A DNA stretch of 64,000 bases from Sphaerisporangium melleum (GCF_014646695.1 NZ_BMNT01000014.1:127234-191233), one strand, 5' to 3'; shown: positions 28,277 to 37,978, counted from the first letter of the stretch. The notes: generated from the sequence alone by a model not told the origin. Numbers and translations: made by a program.

Positions 28277-28310
28277 ATAGAGGAACATAGCTCTATATAA
28301 CAATATTGTT
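28277..28310. promoter_or_regulatory. AT-rich palindromes upstream of a secreted-protein gene
   Basis: ATAGAG (28277-28282) pairs with CTCTAT (28291-28296). Immediately after is the perfect 12-bp palindrome AACAATATTGTT (28299-28310). The surrounding 80 bases are far less GC-rich than the rest of the window. Probable promoter/operator for the gene at 28413; the binding protein is not identifiable. Confidence 0.45.
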
Positions 28311-28412
28311 TCGTATAGCTTGCATCGTGCAACTTTTGTCGGCCTCGTGGAGTCTACGACGTAGGCACACCCTCTCTGGGATGCCTTTCTCTACGGGGAG
28401 AGGAAGTTCCGC

Positions 28413-29252
28413 ATGATGAAACGCATCGCCACCGCTCTGGTGGCGGCCGCCATGGGCGCTTCCGCGCTCAGCGTGGCGGCACCGGCGATGGCGGATGAGA
28501 CGCCCGGTTCCACGGTGAGCATCGAGTCCTTCCAGGTGACCCCCGATCCGGTGGTCATCAAGGGACGCGATCGCGTCTCGGTGACGGCCACGGTCACGAC
28601 CGTGGGCGCCGAGAGCGTGGAGTTCGACTTCGACCCCACAGGGCAGGGCGGTCAGCCCGACTGCAACCCCTGCCCTGGGGCCGCGAAGGCGTCCGGTAGC
28701 GGCACGGGCTGGAAGAGGTGGGACAAGACCATCGTCCTGGACCGGAACGATCCGGCCGGGAAGTGGCTCGTCCGCGTCGTGGCGACCGGTGAGAACGGCG
28801 CCGTCGCCAAGGCGACCTCGTCCTTCTTCGTCAAGGTCGTGCAGGCTCGCCCGCACCAGGGACCGCGTGCCACGCGGATCACCGGGTTCGACGCGAGCCC
28901 CGAGCCGGTCAAGAAGGGCCGCAAGCTCTCGCTCTCGGGCAAGCTGCAGACGGCCCGGTGCTACGACGGCTGGTGGTGGGACGGTGACGCCTACGTCGTG
29001 GGCGGCGACCGTTGCCGCGACGACCACCGCTGGCACAACTGGCGCTGGCTCGGCTGGCAGAAGATCAACGTGTACTTCCACCGGGCCCACGGTGGCAAGT
29101 GGGAGTACGTCGACACGATCGAGACCAACCCGGACGGGAGCTTCTACACGAAGATCCCGGCCTACTGGTCCGGTACATGGAAGGTCGTCTTCGAGGGCTC
29201 GCGCGGCCTGTACGGGTCGTCGGCGACCGACTATGTGAAGGTCGTCCGCTAG
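28413..29252 (+). CDS. Secreted protein with Ig-like repeats, hypothetical
   Basis: 279 residues. A Sec signal peptide (MMKRIATALVAAAMGASALS, then VAAPAMA) is predicted to be cut near residue 27. The mature part has two beta-sandwich-like units: residues ~30-145 (SIESFQVTPDPVVIKGRDRV...) and ~155-279 (ITGFDASPEPVKKGRKLSLS...). Both begin with the pattern F(Q/D)xxPxPVxxKG(R)(D/K), so they look like duplicated domains. Cysteine pairs (CNPC, ARCYDG...DRC) suggest disulfides, and the second domain is rich in Trp and His. The ribosome site AGGAAG precedes the ATG. Probably cell-surface or extracellular; function unknown. Confidence 0.82.
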   Translation: MMKRIATALVAAAMGASALSVAAPAMADETPGSTVSIESFQVTPDPVVIKGRDRVSVTATVTTVGAESVEFDFDPTGQGGQPDCNPCPGAAKASGSGTGWKRWDKTIVLDRNDPAGKWLVRVVATGENGAVAKATSSFFVKVVQARPHQGPRATRITGFDASPEPVKKGRKLSLSGKLQTARCYDGWWWDGDAYVVGGDRCRDDHRWHNWRWLGWQKINVYFHRAHGGKWEYVDTIETNPDGSFYTKIPAYWSGTWKVVFEGSRGLYGSSATDYVKVVR

Positions 29253-29277
29253 TCCTCGGCGAATCTGCCGTGCGATG

Positions 29278-29312
29278 ACGCCCGGCGCCCGGACTCCCCG
29301 GGCGCCGGGCGT
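29278..29312. terminator. Bidirectional terminator hairpin
   Basis: ACGCCCGGCGCCCGG at 29278-29292 pairs perfectly with CCGGGCGCCGGGCGT at 29298-29312 (15 bp, 5-base loop). It lies between two convergent genes ending at 29252 and 29340, so it can serve both. No long U-tract, as is common in actinobacteria. Confidence 0.75.
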
Positions 29313-29339
29313 TCCTCGTTCACCGCGACTCCCGCCGCC

Positions 29340-29636
29340 TCACAGACCGGTCTCCCGCGCGAGCTCCAGAGCGGTGAGGTCCAGGGCGCTCAGCGTGAGG
29401 ATGTTGGCGATCTGCTCCAGCGGCATGCCCGCGTCGCCGAGCTGGGTGATGGTGACCGCCGTACGCAGGAAGATGCGGCCGATCACGACCTCGTCCACGT
29501 CCGGCATGTCCTTGCGGAAGAAGTCGGCGAGCTGCTGGCCCACCTCCCGGTCGGCGTGGACGCGCGGGTCGTTCAGCTCGGGGCTGGCCAATATGTCCTG
29601 CAGATCCCTGCGTTCGTCGTCCGTGAGCTTGCTCAA
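29340..29636 (-). CDS. Small helical protein, hypothetical
   Basis: 98 residues, soluble and mostly helical (MSKLTDDERRDLQDILASPE... LARETGL). The segment ADFFRKDMPDVDEVVIGRIF may form an amphipathic interface. The start is a TTG at 29636, supported by a GGGGAGG site; no ATG or GTG gives a better reading. I do not recognise a family. It is convergent with the secreted-protein gene and 168 bp downstream of the mIHF gene on the same strand. Confidence 0.65.
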   Translation of the reverse strand: MSKLTDDERRDLQDILASPELNDPRVHADREVGQQLADFFRKDMPDVDEVVIGRIFLRTAVTITQLGDAGMPLEQIANILTLSALDLTALELARETGL

Positions 29637-29804
29637 GAGGTCGCCTCCCCGCGGCCATGTCGTTATTGGGAGACTATGCGCTCACGCCTTCCTGGAGAAC
29701 GCCCGGGGGGCGACAAAGATCGGCCGGTACGAAGAGGTGGCGGCAGGGCTCGGCCGGGGCCGGCGGGTGGGGGAGCGCCGCGGCTCCCCGCACCGCCGGG
29801 CCGA

Positions 29805-30113
29805 TCAGGCCGAGACCGCCTCGACCAGCTTGCGGCGCTGCTGCGTGCCGAGGCCGCCGATGCGCCTGCGGTCGTCGACGCCGGCCCGCTCCATGAGCGC
29901 CGCCGCCTTGGTCGGGCCGATGCCCGAGAGCGCGCGCAGCGCCTGGGACACCTTGATCTTCTTGGCCGTTTCGTCGTCGCGATCGAACAATTCGGCCAGG
30001 CTGATGTCGCCGCTCTTGAGCTTCGCGAGCAGCGCCGCCCGCGCCTGCCGGGCCTCGGTCGCCTTGACGAGAGCGGCCTGCCGCTGTTCGGGGGTGAGAA
30101 CGGGAAGGGTCAT
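29805..30113 (-). CDS. mihF: Integration host factor, actinobacterial type (divergent paralogue)
   Basis: 102 residues. The start TLPVLTPEQRQAALVKATEA matches actinobacterial mIHF. The helix-two-turns-helix region VSQALRALSGIGPTKAAALM and the following DDRRRIGGLGTQQRRKLVEA are the DNA-contacting part. mIHF is a small nucleoid protein that bends DNA. The usual copy lies beside the guanylate kinase gene; this one does not, and its sequence is divergent, so it may be a second copy. The ATG at 30113 has an AAGGAG site. Its upstream region is shared with a divergent carboxypeptidase gene. Confidence 0.85.
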   Translation of the reverse strand: MTLPVLTPEQRQAALVKATEARQARAALLAKLKSGDISLAELFDRDDETAKKIKVSQALRALSGIGPTKAAALMERAGVDDRRRIGGLGTQQRRKLVEAVSA

Positions 30114-30364
30114 GAGGATTCTTTCTCCTTGGGGGATCGATCCGTGTGGCCGTTCCGGCCGAGGTTCGGTCGGCGTGGTGCTACCCCCGTGGACGGCGCT
30201 AATCATGGCTTGCGCAGGTTTTCGCCGCTTTCCGGCCGCCTGCGTCCTCCTCGGCGTCTCGGAGCACCCACAAAATTGGGTCTTCAAAGTTTCGACGGTT
30301 GACCTGACTCTCAGTGCAGGCGTGTGACAACCCCCCCAAAGCACGCCCTTCAAGGAGGAATCAG

Positions 30365-31639
30365 GTGAGACGTCGTCTGCTCGCAGGGTTGGCGATCCTG
30401 GCCCTGCTGTGCACCAGCGGGATCACCGGGGCCGGGGCCTCGGCCGAGCCGTCCCCCGCCTACCAGTACCGGGTCGACGGACCCGCCACGGCCGTCCAGC
30501 GGACCGAGATCGCGGCCACCGGCGCCGCCATCGACGAGGTGCTGAACACCTCGGTCGTGATCACCGCCTCGGAGGCGGAGGTCTCCGCCGTCAAGGCCCT
30601 CGGCTACCAGGTCACCCGCATCCCCCGCCCCCTGTCGCCCGTCCTGCCCACGCCGCAGGACTTCCCCTCGGCCGACTCCGGCTACCACAACTACGCCGAG
30701 ATGACCGCCGAGATCAACCGGGTGGTGGCCGCGTACCCGTCCATCGCCAGGAAGTACAGCTACGGCACCTCCTACGGAGGCCGCGACCTGGTCGCCATCA
30801 AGATCAGTGACAATGTCGCGACCGACGAGAGCGAGCCGGAGGTGCTGTTCACCGCCCACCAGCACGCCCGCGAGCACCTCACCGTCGAGATGGCGCTCTA
30901 CCTGCTCAACCTGTTCACCGGAAGCTACGCCTCCGACAGCCGGGTCGCCGGCCTGGTGAACTCGCGGGAGATCTGGATCCTGCCCGACCTCAACCCCGAC
31001 GGCGGCGAGTACGACATCGCCACCGGCTCCTACCGCTCCTGGCGCAAGAACCGCCAGCCCAACTCGGGGTCCCCCTCCGTGGGCACCGACCTCAACCGCA
31101 ACTGGGCCTACCGGTGGGGATGCTGCGGAGGCTCCTCCGGGTCGGCGTCCAGCGAGACCTACCGCGGCGCGTCGGCCGAGTCGGCCCCCGAGGTGCGGGC
31201 GCTGGCCAACTGGGTGCGCGGCCGGGTGGTCGGCGGCGTGCAGCAGATCAAGAGCAACATCGACTTCCACACCTACAGCGAGCTGATCCTGTGGCCCTAC
31301 GGCTACACCTACAGCGACACCGACACGGGCCTGACCGCCGATGACCAGAGCGCCTTCGCCACGCTCGGCCGCAACATGGCGGGCACCAACGGGTACACCG
31401 CCCAGCAGTCCAGCGACCTGTACATCACCGACGGGACCATCAACGACTGGCTGTGGGCCAACTACAAGATCTTCAGCTACACCTTCGAGATGTACCCCCG
31501 GGGCGGCTCGCCCGGCTTCTACCCGCCGGACGAGCAGATCGTGACCCAGACGACCCGCAACAAGGAGGCCGTGCTGCGCTTCCTGGAGTACTCCGACTGC
31601 GTCTACCGGATCATCGGCAAGCAGGCACAGTACTGCTGA
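30365..31639 (+). CDS. Secreted zinc carboxypeptidase (peptidase M14)
   Basis: 424 residues. A signal peptide occupies residues 1-27 ([20 protein letters not shown]). A ~75-residue propeptide precedes the catalytic domain. Zinc ligands are H167 and E170 (HQHAREHL) and H302 (DFHTYSE). Substrate-binding [10 protein letters not shown] is at 240-249, and the catalytic base is E375 in YTFEMYP. Cysteine pairs (WGCCGG, DCVYR...QYC) suit an extracellular enzyme. Relatives include Streptomyces carboxypeptidase T/SG. The GTG start has an AAGGAGG site. A strong hairpin follows the stop. Confidence 0.93.
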   Translation: MRRRLLAGLAILALLCTSGITGAGASAEPSPAYQYRVDGPATAVQRTEIAATGAAIDEVLNTSVVITASEAEVSAVKALGYQVTRIPRPLSPVLPTPQDFPSADSGYHNYAEMTAEINRVVAAYPSIARKYSYGTSYGGRDLVAIKISDNVATDESEPEVLFTAHQHAREHLTVEMALYLLNLFTGSYASDSRVAGLVNSREIWILPDLNPDGGEYDIATGSYRSWRKNRQPNSGSPSVGTDLNRNWAYRWGCCGGSSGSASSETYRGASAESAPEVRALANWVRGRVVGGVQQIKSNIDFHTYSELILWPYGYTYSDTDTGLTADDQSAFATLGRNMAGTNGYTAQQSSDLYITDGTINDWLWANYKIFSYTFEMYPRGGSPGFYPPDEQIVTQTTRNKEAVLRFLEYSDCVYRIIGKQAQYC

Positions 31640-31676
31640 CCCGTGATCGCCGGTAGCACCGCGACCCCTTCGTGAC

Positions 31677-31718
31677 CACCGGGCCGGCCGCCCCGCTGCG
31701 CGCGCGGCCGGCCCGGTG
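31677..31718 (+). terminator. Terminator after the M14 carboxypeptidase
   Basis: CACCGGGCCGGCCGC (31677-31691) pairs perfectly with GCGGCCGGCCCGGTG (31704-31718), a 15-bp stem with a 12-base loop, 38 bases past the stop. No U-tract. Confidence 0.65.
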
Positions 31719-31895
31719 CCCGTACTGCCGTCAAGCCTCGCCTTGGTGGCGCTTTGAGGCGGCTTTTCACCCGGCCGGTGCAGCGGTGATGGCGCCGGGC
31801 GCGGCGAGGCGCGAAGATCTCCAGAGAGGGATCAAGCGGCCGTCACCCTCCGCACGGGGACGGATCGTGGATATGGCGAAAAAGGGAGTTCACCA

Positions 31896-32885
<990 letters not shown>

Positions 32886-32998
32886 TCTCCTTTGCTCCGT
32901 GTCGCTCGCCGGGCGACGAGGCCGGCAGCCGGTCCGGCAGGAGTCGGCGTGGGCTCACGCCCGGCCCCGCTGGGCGCGGTCAGGCCCCTCACGGCCGG

Positions 32999-33140
32999 CG
33001 GTCAGGACGCGGACGGAGCCGGAGGTGTCGGTGCGCGGGCCCTGGCGGTCAGGTCGCGGACGGAGCCGGAGGTCAGGACAAGGGGGCCAACAGGTTGGAA
33101 CCCGGACGGAGCCGGTGGTGTCAGCGCGTGGAGCCCGGAG
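32999..33140. repeat. Degenerate ~49-bp tandem repeat
   Basis: CGGACGGAGCCGG(A/T)GGT occurs three times, starting near 33010, 33057 and 33103. The first two copies share flanks (CGGTCAGG(A/T)CG before, GTG or GTCAGG after), giving a unit of roughly 46-49 bp. The array fills the gap between the aldo/keto reductase and the end of mug. No gene is seen in it. Confidence 0.6.
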
Positions 33141-33141
33141 G

Positions 33142-33708
33142 TCAGGACGCGGGCGGGGCCGGCGGCAGGACGACCGTGTCACGCAGGCGGCGGAACTCGG
33201 CCGTGAGCGCGGGCAGGGTGTAGTGCGCGTTCAGCCCGCTCGGGTTGGGCAGCACCCACAGGCGCGCGGCGCCCACCGTCTCCTCAGCCGGGCCGATGCG
33301 CGCCTTCGGACGGTCGAAGGCCACCCGGTAGGCCGACACACCGACGACCGCCACCACCTCGACCCCCGTCCCGGTGGCGGCCAGGCGGGCGAGCCGCGCC
33401 GGCGCCAGGCGCAGCTCGTCCTGCGACAGCTCCGCGGCCCGCGCCGTCGGGCGCGGCACCAGGTTCGTGATGCCCAGCCCGTACGAGGGCAGCAGGCGCT
33501 GCTCGCTCGGATGCAGCAGCCGGGGCGTGAAACCCGACAGATGGAGTGCCGGCCAGAATCGGTTGCCCGGACGGGCGAAGTGGTGGCCGGTCGCGGCGGA
33601 GTACAGGCCGGGGTTGATACCGCAGAACAGCACGACCGTCCGCGGCCCGAGCACGTCGTCGAGCGTGCGTCCCCGCGCCGTCTCCAGATCCGCCTTCATC
33701 CCGGTCAT
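33142..33708 (-). CDS. mug: G/U mismatch-specific DNA glycosylase
   Basis: 188 residues of the MUG/TDG branch of the uracil-DNA glycosylase superfamily. Motif 1 is CGINPGLYSAATGHHFARPG, where the Asn activates water. Motif 2 is LPNPSGLNAHY. It removes uracil or thymine-type damage mispaired with guanine. Start choice lies between MTGMKAD (33708) and MKADLET (33699). It is followed on the same strand, upstream by 12 bp, by a tspO-like gene, so the two may be co-transcribed. Longer frames through this region mix two genes. Confidence 0.9.
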   Translation of the reverse strand: MTGMKADLETARGRTLDDVLGPRTVVLFCGINPGLYSAATGHHFARPGNRFWPALHLSGFTPRLLHPSEQRLLPSYGLGITNLVPRPTARAAELSQDELRLAPARLARLAATGTGVEVVAVVGVSAYRVAFDRPKARIGPAEETVGAARLWVLPNPSGLNAHYTLPALTAEFRRLRDTVVLPPAPPAS

Positions 33709-33719
33709 GGTACGCGCCG

Positions 33720-34190
33720 TCAGCGCCGCGGCCCCGGGTTGCGGCGGACGATCGCGGCGTTGAGCGCCGTGGCGAACAGCGTCCAGCCGGCGTAGGGGAG
33801 CAGCAGCAGACCGGCGGGCCGGTCGGCGCGCAGAGCGCGGCGGGTGAGGACGGCGTTGGAGAGGTTCAGCACCGCGAGCTCGGCCAGCGCGGCCCTGGGG
33901 GAGCGCAGCCGGAAGAAGATCGGCGTCCAGGCCGCGTTCAGCGCCAGATTGACCCCCAGCGCGCGGGCGAGCGCCCGCCGGTCCTCCTCGCCCGAGCGGG
34001 CCAGCGCCCGGGCGGAGGCGTAGGCGATCAGCGCGTACAGCGGCGTCCACACCGCGGCGTAGGCGGGCGGCGGCGGCTGCCAGGCAGGCTTGCGCAACCG
34101 CCGGTACCAGGCGGAGTCCGGATCGGTCGCCACCCCACCCGCCACGGCCGCCGCCCCCACCGCCAACGAGGTCTTCACAAGAGTCCGCAT
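33720..34190 (-). CDS. tspO: TspO/MBR family membrane protein
   Basis: 156 residues with five transmembrane helices. The family marks WYRRLRKPAWQPPPPAYAAVW, LNAAWTPIFF and LLLPYAGWTLFATALNAAIV are present in order. TspO proteins bind porphyrins, heme breakdown products or cholesterol, and respond to stress. The ATG at 34190 gives MRTLVKTSL and TM1, with a GGTGG site. Its stop is 12 bp before the mug start. Confidence 0.9.
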   Translation of the reverse strand: MRTLVKTSLAVGAAAVAGGVATDPDSAWYRRLRKPAWQPPPPAYAAVWTPLYALIAYASARALARSGEEDRRALARALGVNLALNAAWTPIFFRLRSPRAALAELAVLNLSNAVLTRRALRADRPAGLLLLPYAGWTLFATALNAAIVRRNPGPRR

Positions 34191-34409
34191 CACCCCACCT
34201 CCGTGCCCCCCCACCGCCCCGCCACACCGAAGAACACAAATCGCCTGATTGCATACATCCTCCCGCAGGCTGATCACGGTTGAGACTGTCATCGACGCGG
34301 GTGGAGACGGATTCGGTGCAATCGGGTACGCCCTGGCAGTACGGCGCATCGGTTCGGTCCTGCCGTCCGGCAATATGAACTGCCGTTCCGGCTGGTGTCC
34401 CGGCCACGC

Positions 34410-35654
34410 CTAGGACGGCTTGCCATCCTCCTCGCTTACAGGGTTGTCATCGTCCGGCGTGCCTGTGTGGGTGGTGATGCTGAAGTTTCCGACCGACTCT
34501 ATGTTCCTGACCGACTCTATGATCCCGACTGACTCGACCGGCCGGAGGATGAGCTGCCGGATACTCTCCATCTCGGCTTCCTGGATCAGGTCGTTGTCCA
34601 CCATCTTGTTGAACAACTCGATGCGGGACTGCATGGTCATCTCCTTACGCCGACGGATGTCGGCGATGACATCGCCGACCCGGTCGGGAGCGCGCTGGAG
34701 GAGCATCAGGATGAGGTCCTCCTCCGTGCGGAGTTGGGAACGCAAGCCGAAGACGGCCATCCGGGCAGCGGCCGTCTGCTCGCTGACCGGCCGCTTTTGG
34801 GCGACTTGGGCGGAGAAGCGGAACATCGAGATGCCTTCGGGGTAGTCGTGCACCCGGCCGAGCCCGAGCGACTCGGTGAGATGGCGTTCCAGCGCGCTGT
34901 CCTCCTCGATCTCGTAGCCGCGGCAGATCGGCCGCACGGCCTCGGTCACCCTGGAAAGGACGATCTCGTTGCCGTCGCGGATGCGCGACTTCACGATCCT
35001 GACCGGGTCGGTGACCCGCCATCCGACGTCGATCACCAGCCGGAATCTGGAGGCCTCGGACCTGCTCGGCACCTCCACACGGAAGGTCACGTAGTGGTCG
35101 GACAGGTCCACCTCGTACCGGAACCGGTAGCGCCTCCAGGGGTAGGACATCGGCGGCCTCGGCAGGTGGTGAACCTCACCGGTCACGTCTGAGTACAGCA
35201 GGGCCCGGCCCGGCACGATCGGCGCCTGGCTCGCCGAGGCCACAGGTTCCTCGAGAAGAATCAGAGGTACCGGTGGTGGCCGGTACCTGTTCCAGTGATG
35301 GATGTTCTGTGTGTTCGCGATCTGCCGCAGGTCAGCGGCAAAGTCGAGTGGACGTCGGGGCGCAACCTCGTCCGGCCCCTGCTCGCGTCCTGTTGTCGGC
35401 TTGGTGTCCAGTGCGGTGGCGTTCAGGTCTGGGGTCGCTGGCTCGGACACGTCTAATGAACTGACATCCTGTCTGATTTGTGTGGAGCCACTGCCGGAAA
35501 AATCGACGGTCATACTGTCGGATGCCTGCCGAGCCCCTGCTGCCACCAGGAGTCGCGCCAACCAGGGCGAGGCGGTCACGCGTAGCCACGGTCGCCCGGG
35601 ACCTTGCGTTCGGGCGAGTTTCGCGAGTAGTCCGTTAGATCGCAACCTCACCAC
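34410..35654 (-). CDS. Hypothetical protein, possibly SPFH-like
   Basis: About 414 residues. The first ~160 residues are low complexity. A beta-rich stretch follows (SDHYVTFRVEVPSRSEASRF, then DVGWRVTDPVRIVKSRI) and then helices with MQSRIELFNKMVDNDLIQEA. The phrase VGWRVTDPV plus a helical tail recalls SPFH/stomatin-type proteins, but similarity is weak. The start is the GTG at 35654, nine bases after AGGAGG, lying inside the upstream gene, so translation is coupled. No transmembrane helix is clear in this protein; its partner supplies the membrane part. Confidence 0.7.
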   Translation of the reverse strand: MVRLRSNGLLAKLARTQGPGRPWLRVTASPWLARLLVAAGARQASDSMTVDFSGSGSTQIRQDVSSLDVSEPATPDLNATALDTKPTTGREQGPDEVAPRRPLDFAADLRQIANTQNIHHWNRYRPPPVPLILLEEPVASASQAPIVPGRALLYSDVTGEVHHLPRPPMSYPWRRYRFRYEVDLSDHYVTFRVEVPSRSEASRFRLVIDVGWRVTDPVRIVKSRIRDGNEIVLSRVTEAVRPICRGYEIEEDSALERHLTESLGLGRVHDYPEGISMFRFSAQVAQKRPVSEQTAAARMAVFGLRSQLRTEEDLILMLLQRAPDRVGDVIADIRRRKEMTMQSRIELFNKMVDNDLIQEAEMESIRQLILRPVESVGIIESVRNIESVGNFSITTHTGTPDDDNPVSEEDGKPS

Positions 35655-36009
35655 TACCGTCACCTCCTGGAGTGATCTCGGCCGGTGTTTCCGCCGACTG
35701 CGCAACCCCAGTGGATTTGTCGTCCTTCCGTTCGACCACCTCGACACGGGAAAGTAATCCCCGCACGATCGATGGTGCGCCGAGCCCCATGATGAAAGCC
35801 GGCCAGGCACCGCTCATGTCTCTGTGAGCGGCGCCGGCGACGAGCGCACCGAGGATCAGGCCGCAGCCGATCACGAAGAGTTGACCCCATGCCTGTTCAC
35901 GGTCCCAGGGCCAACGGAAGTTCGACTCGCTCACCGCCACCATCAGTGTCAGCAGTCCTGCGGCGAGTCCGCCGGCCACACCCCAGGCGCCTGCTTCAAA
36001 CAGCCCCAT
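35635..36009 (-). CDS. Small membrane protein, hypothetical
   Basis: 124 residues with three hydrophobic segments (~8-27, 43-60, 68-84) and a hydrophilic acidic C-terminal tail of ~40 residues. It overlaps the downstream SPFH-like gene by 20 bp; its own end encodes that gene's ribosome site. There is no ribosome site for its own start. Instead the minus strand reads TACGTT six bases before the ATG, the geometry of a leaderless transcript. Function unknown; probable complex with the next protein. Confidence 0.75.
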   Translation of the reverse strand: MGLFEAGAWGVAGGLAAGLLTLMVAVSESNFRWPWDREQAWGQLFVIGCGLILGALVAGAAHRDMSGAWPAFIMGLGAPSIVRGLLSRVEVVERKDDKSTGVAQSAETPAEITPGGDGSGEVAI

Positions 36010-36156
36010 GCACTGAACGTAACGCCTGCGACGCGGATTGTCTGGGCAAAGCGGGCAACCTACGACGCCCGCGCGGTGAGCGGCATTCGGTCGGTGACCG
36101 GAGGATCGTCATGGCTCGATCGAATCATCGATGATCCGTTAGCAGGACGTAGCCGC

Positions 36157-36408
36157 TCAGAGGTGATGGAAATCGAACTCGCCGTTCTTGACGCCGGCGA
36201 TGAAGGCTTGCCATTCGGCTCGGGTGTAGATGATGACCTCGCCGTCCGGGTGATGGCTGTGGCGCACGGCGACGCGTCCGCTTCCGTCGACCAGTGGCCC
36301 GGCCTCCACGCAGCTTCCGCCGCCGTTGTCGCTCTTCGTGCTGATGTGCCATGAGATCGATGCCATGTCCGCGGGGTGTGGTTCGCCGTGATCTTCCATT
36401 GCGTTCAC
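36157..36408 (-). CDS. DUF397 protein
   Basis: 83 residues. The DUF397 core is present: SWHISTKSDNGGGSCVEAGP, then VAVRHSHHPDGEVIIYTRAEW and FIAGVKNGEFDF. These small proteins are always next to XRE/DUF5753 regulators in actinomycetes and are thought to act with them in developmental control (WhiJ/BldB-type systems). The GTG start overlaps the stop of the regulator by four bases (GTGA), so the pair is coupled. Paralogous to the two DUF397 genes near 48.5 kb. Confidence 0.92.
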   Translation of the reverse strand: MNAMEDHGEPHPADMASISWHISTKSDNGGGSCVEAGPLVDGSGRVAVRHSHHPDGEVIIYTRAEWQAFIAGVKNGEFDFHHL

Positions 36409-37259
36409 AGCAACTCCTCTGCCAATGCGGTGATCAGCCTGGCCGACTCGTCGGGGCTGAGTGCCCGGTTTCGCAGTTCATCGTACGTCCGTACCAGACG
36501 CTGGCTATCTGGCGATTCCAAGTAGATGGCACCCTTTGGGGTCTCCGCGTACCCCACCTCGGGGAATGGTGCCGTCATACCGAAAACTCGGAAGGCACCA
36601 CTGGGGCTGGCATGTGCCCCGGCACTGAACGGAAGTACGCGAAGTTCGATGTTCGGCTGCCCGGCATGCTCGGCGAGACGGTGTAGCTGTGCGGCCATGC
36701 ACTCCCGGCCACCGACCTGTCGGTGCAGTGCCGCCTCGTCGATGATGAAGCCGAGGCGTGGTGGGTCATTGGCGTGGAGGACGGTCTGGCGGTGCATGCG
36801 GAGTTGAACCCACCGGTCTATCTGTTCGGCCCCGGCGTCGAGTTCCGCCGCCGTGATGCAGGCGCGAGCGTACTCCACCGTTTGTAGGAGGCCGGGCAGC
36901 AAGGTGTTGTCGAACGCGCGGATTTCCTGCGCTCTGGACTCCAGCCAGACGTAGTCGATGAAGTGTCCGCCGACCTCGTCGGCGTAGCCATCCCACCAGC
37001 CCTTCTGCCACACGTCTTGGCTCAGTTTGACGAGTTCCTCGCGCCTCCGGCCGTTGGCCACGCCGTACAGGTCGAGGAGCGCCAGTAGGTCGGGCCGCCT
37101 GATCGGATAGCCGCCCGATTCGAACCGGCTGACCGTGCCCGGATCACGCTGCAGGTACTCGGCGGCGTCCCTGAGCAGCAGATCATTCGCCTCGCGCAAC
37201 TCGCGGAGATGTTGCCCCAGCCACTGTGCTCGCAAAGTTACCCATTTCGGAGCAGCCAT
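36405..37259 (-). CDS. XRE-family regulator with DUF5753 domain
   Basis: 284 residues. The N-terminal helix-turn-helix reads LRAQWLGQHLRELREANDLL then DAAEYLQRDPGTVSRFESGG. The DUF5753 sensor domain follows, with TLLPGLLQTVEYARA, ELRVLPFSAGAHASPSGAFR and VGYAETPKGAIYLES. The start at 37259 has GGGAAGGG nine bases upstream and aligns with the start of the paralogue at 47656. A perfect inverted repeat 47-68 bp upstream (37306-37327) is a likely operator. Partner of the DUF397 gene downstream. Confidence 0.93.
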   Translation of the reverse strand: MAAPKWVTLRAQWLGQHLRELREANDLLLRDAAEYLQRDPGTVSRFESGGYPIRRPDLLALLDLYGVANGRRREELVKLSQDVWQKGWWDGYADEVGGHFIDYVWLESRAQEIRAFDNTLLPGLLQTVEYARACITAAELDAGAEQIDRWVQLRMHRQTVLHANDPPRLGFIIDEAALHRQVGGRECMAAQLHRLAEHAGQPNIELRVLPFSAGAHASPSGAFRVFGMTAPFPEVGYAETPKGAIYLESPDSQRLVRTYDELRNRALSPDESARLITALAEELL

Positions 37260-37305
37260 CCATCTCATCCCTTCCCGGCTCGGTGCTGGTGACGCAGGTG
37301 GCACA

Positions 37306-37327
37306 ACAAGTTGGAGACACAACTTGT
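37306..37327. promoter_or_regulatory. Operator-like inverted repeat upstream of the first XRE gene
   Basis: ACAAGTTG (37306-37313), six bases (gagaca), CAACTTGT (37320-37327): a perfect 8-bp inverted repeat. It sits 47 bp upstream of the XRE start and 186 bp before the divergent gene at 37513. Half-sites resemble the palindrome upstream of the second XRE gene. Confidence 0.6.
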
Positions 37328-37512
37328 GCACCGACTCTGATGCATGGAACTATACAGAGGGTAGTTATGTGATCACGAATCGTGCGGGATCTCGACATCT
37401 ATGCGGCGATCGGGGCTGCCTCGGGTTCCGTGCGGGTCAAGACGGACCGGTCGGGGCTCGGCCCTTGCGTCGGCATGGTGCTCCGGCAAGCGGCAAAGGA
37501 GAGGGTGAGTGT

Positions 37513-37857
37513 ATGGACCACATTGCTGGTTTCGGTGATACGTCCGGCCATTTCGCCGCGATCTCGGCTCGCGGTATGGAACGTGACAATGAGGAGCTTC
37601 CTCCTCTGAACGAGTGTTCCGAGCCCCGGTCCGAGATCGTTCGAGCGCTGTTGGGAGGTGTCCCGCGCCTGTTCGCGCTGATTCGAGATGAGGGTGACGA
37701 CAAGCCCGCCATGCGAGTGATCGCTCTTGGTGTGTCGTTGCCGCATGGGGGCGCGGCGACCGTCGGGATGGACGGTCACGGGTTCGGCAGGTGGGGGAGC
37801 GTCCAGCGAGCTGCGTTCGGTCTCGGATGCGAGTATGTCTGGCTCGGTGGCGCCTGA
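37513..37857 (+). CDS. Hypothetical protein divergent from XRE module
   Basis: 114 residues, soluble. It begins MDHIAGFGDTSGHFAAISAR and contains PRSEIVRALLGGVPRLFALI and GGAATVGMDGHGFGRWGSVQ. The ATG at 37513 has a GGAGAGGG site. I recognise no named domain, but its position beside an XRE-DUF397 module and the absence of membrane segments suggest an accessory or target of that module. Longer upstream frames are shadow extensions. Confidence 0.65.
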   Translation: MDHIAGFGDTSGHFAAISARGMERDNEELPPLNECSEPRSEIVRALLGGVPRLFALIRDEGDDKPAMRVIALGVSLPHGGAATVGMDGHGFGRWGSVQRAAFGLGCEYVWLGGA

Positions 37858-37978
37858 TCCCTTCTGGGGAGTACTGCCCGTCCGACCCCGTCCAGTTGAT
37901 GCCGGGGCGGTGCCCACCCATGGCCTCGTCACACGGCGGCGGACGGACGGATGAAGACGCTCGAGCCGTTGTGGCTGC

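Noticed and set aside
32999..33140. Possible CRISPR array
   Set aside because: Only three degenerate copies without uniform spacers and no cas genes in the window.
33709..34407. N-terminal extension of mug
   Set aside because: It passes through the tspO gene in another frame.
37090..37130. Sequence resembling a tRNA T-arm (GATTCGAACC)
   Set aside because: It lies inside the XRE gene and no acceptor or anticodon stem surrounds it.
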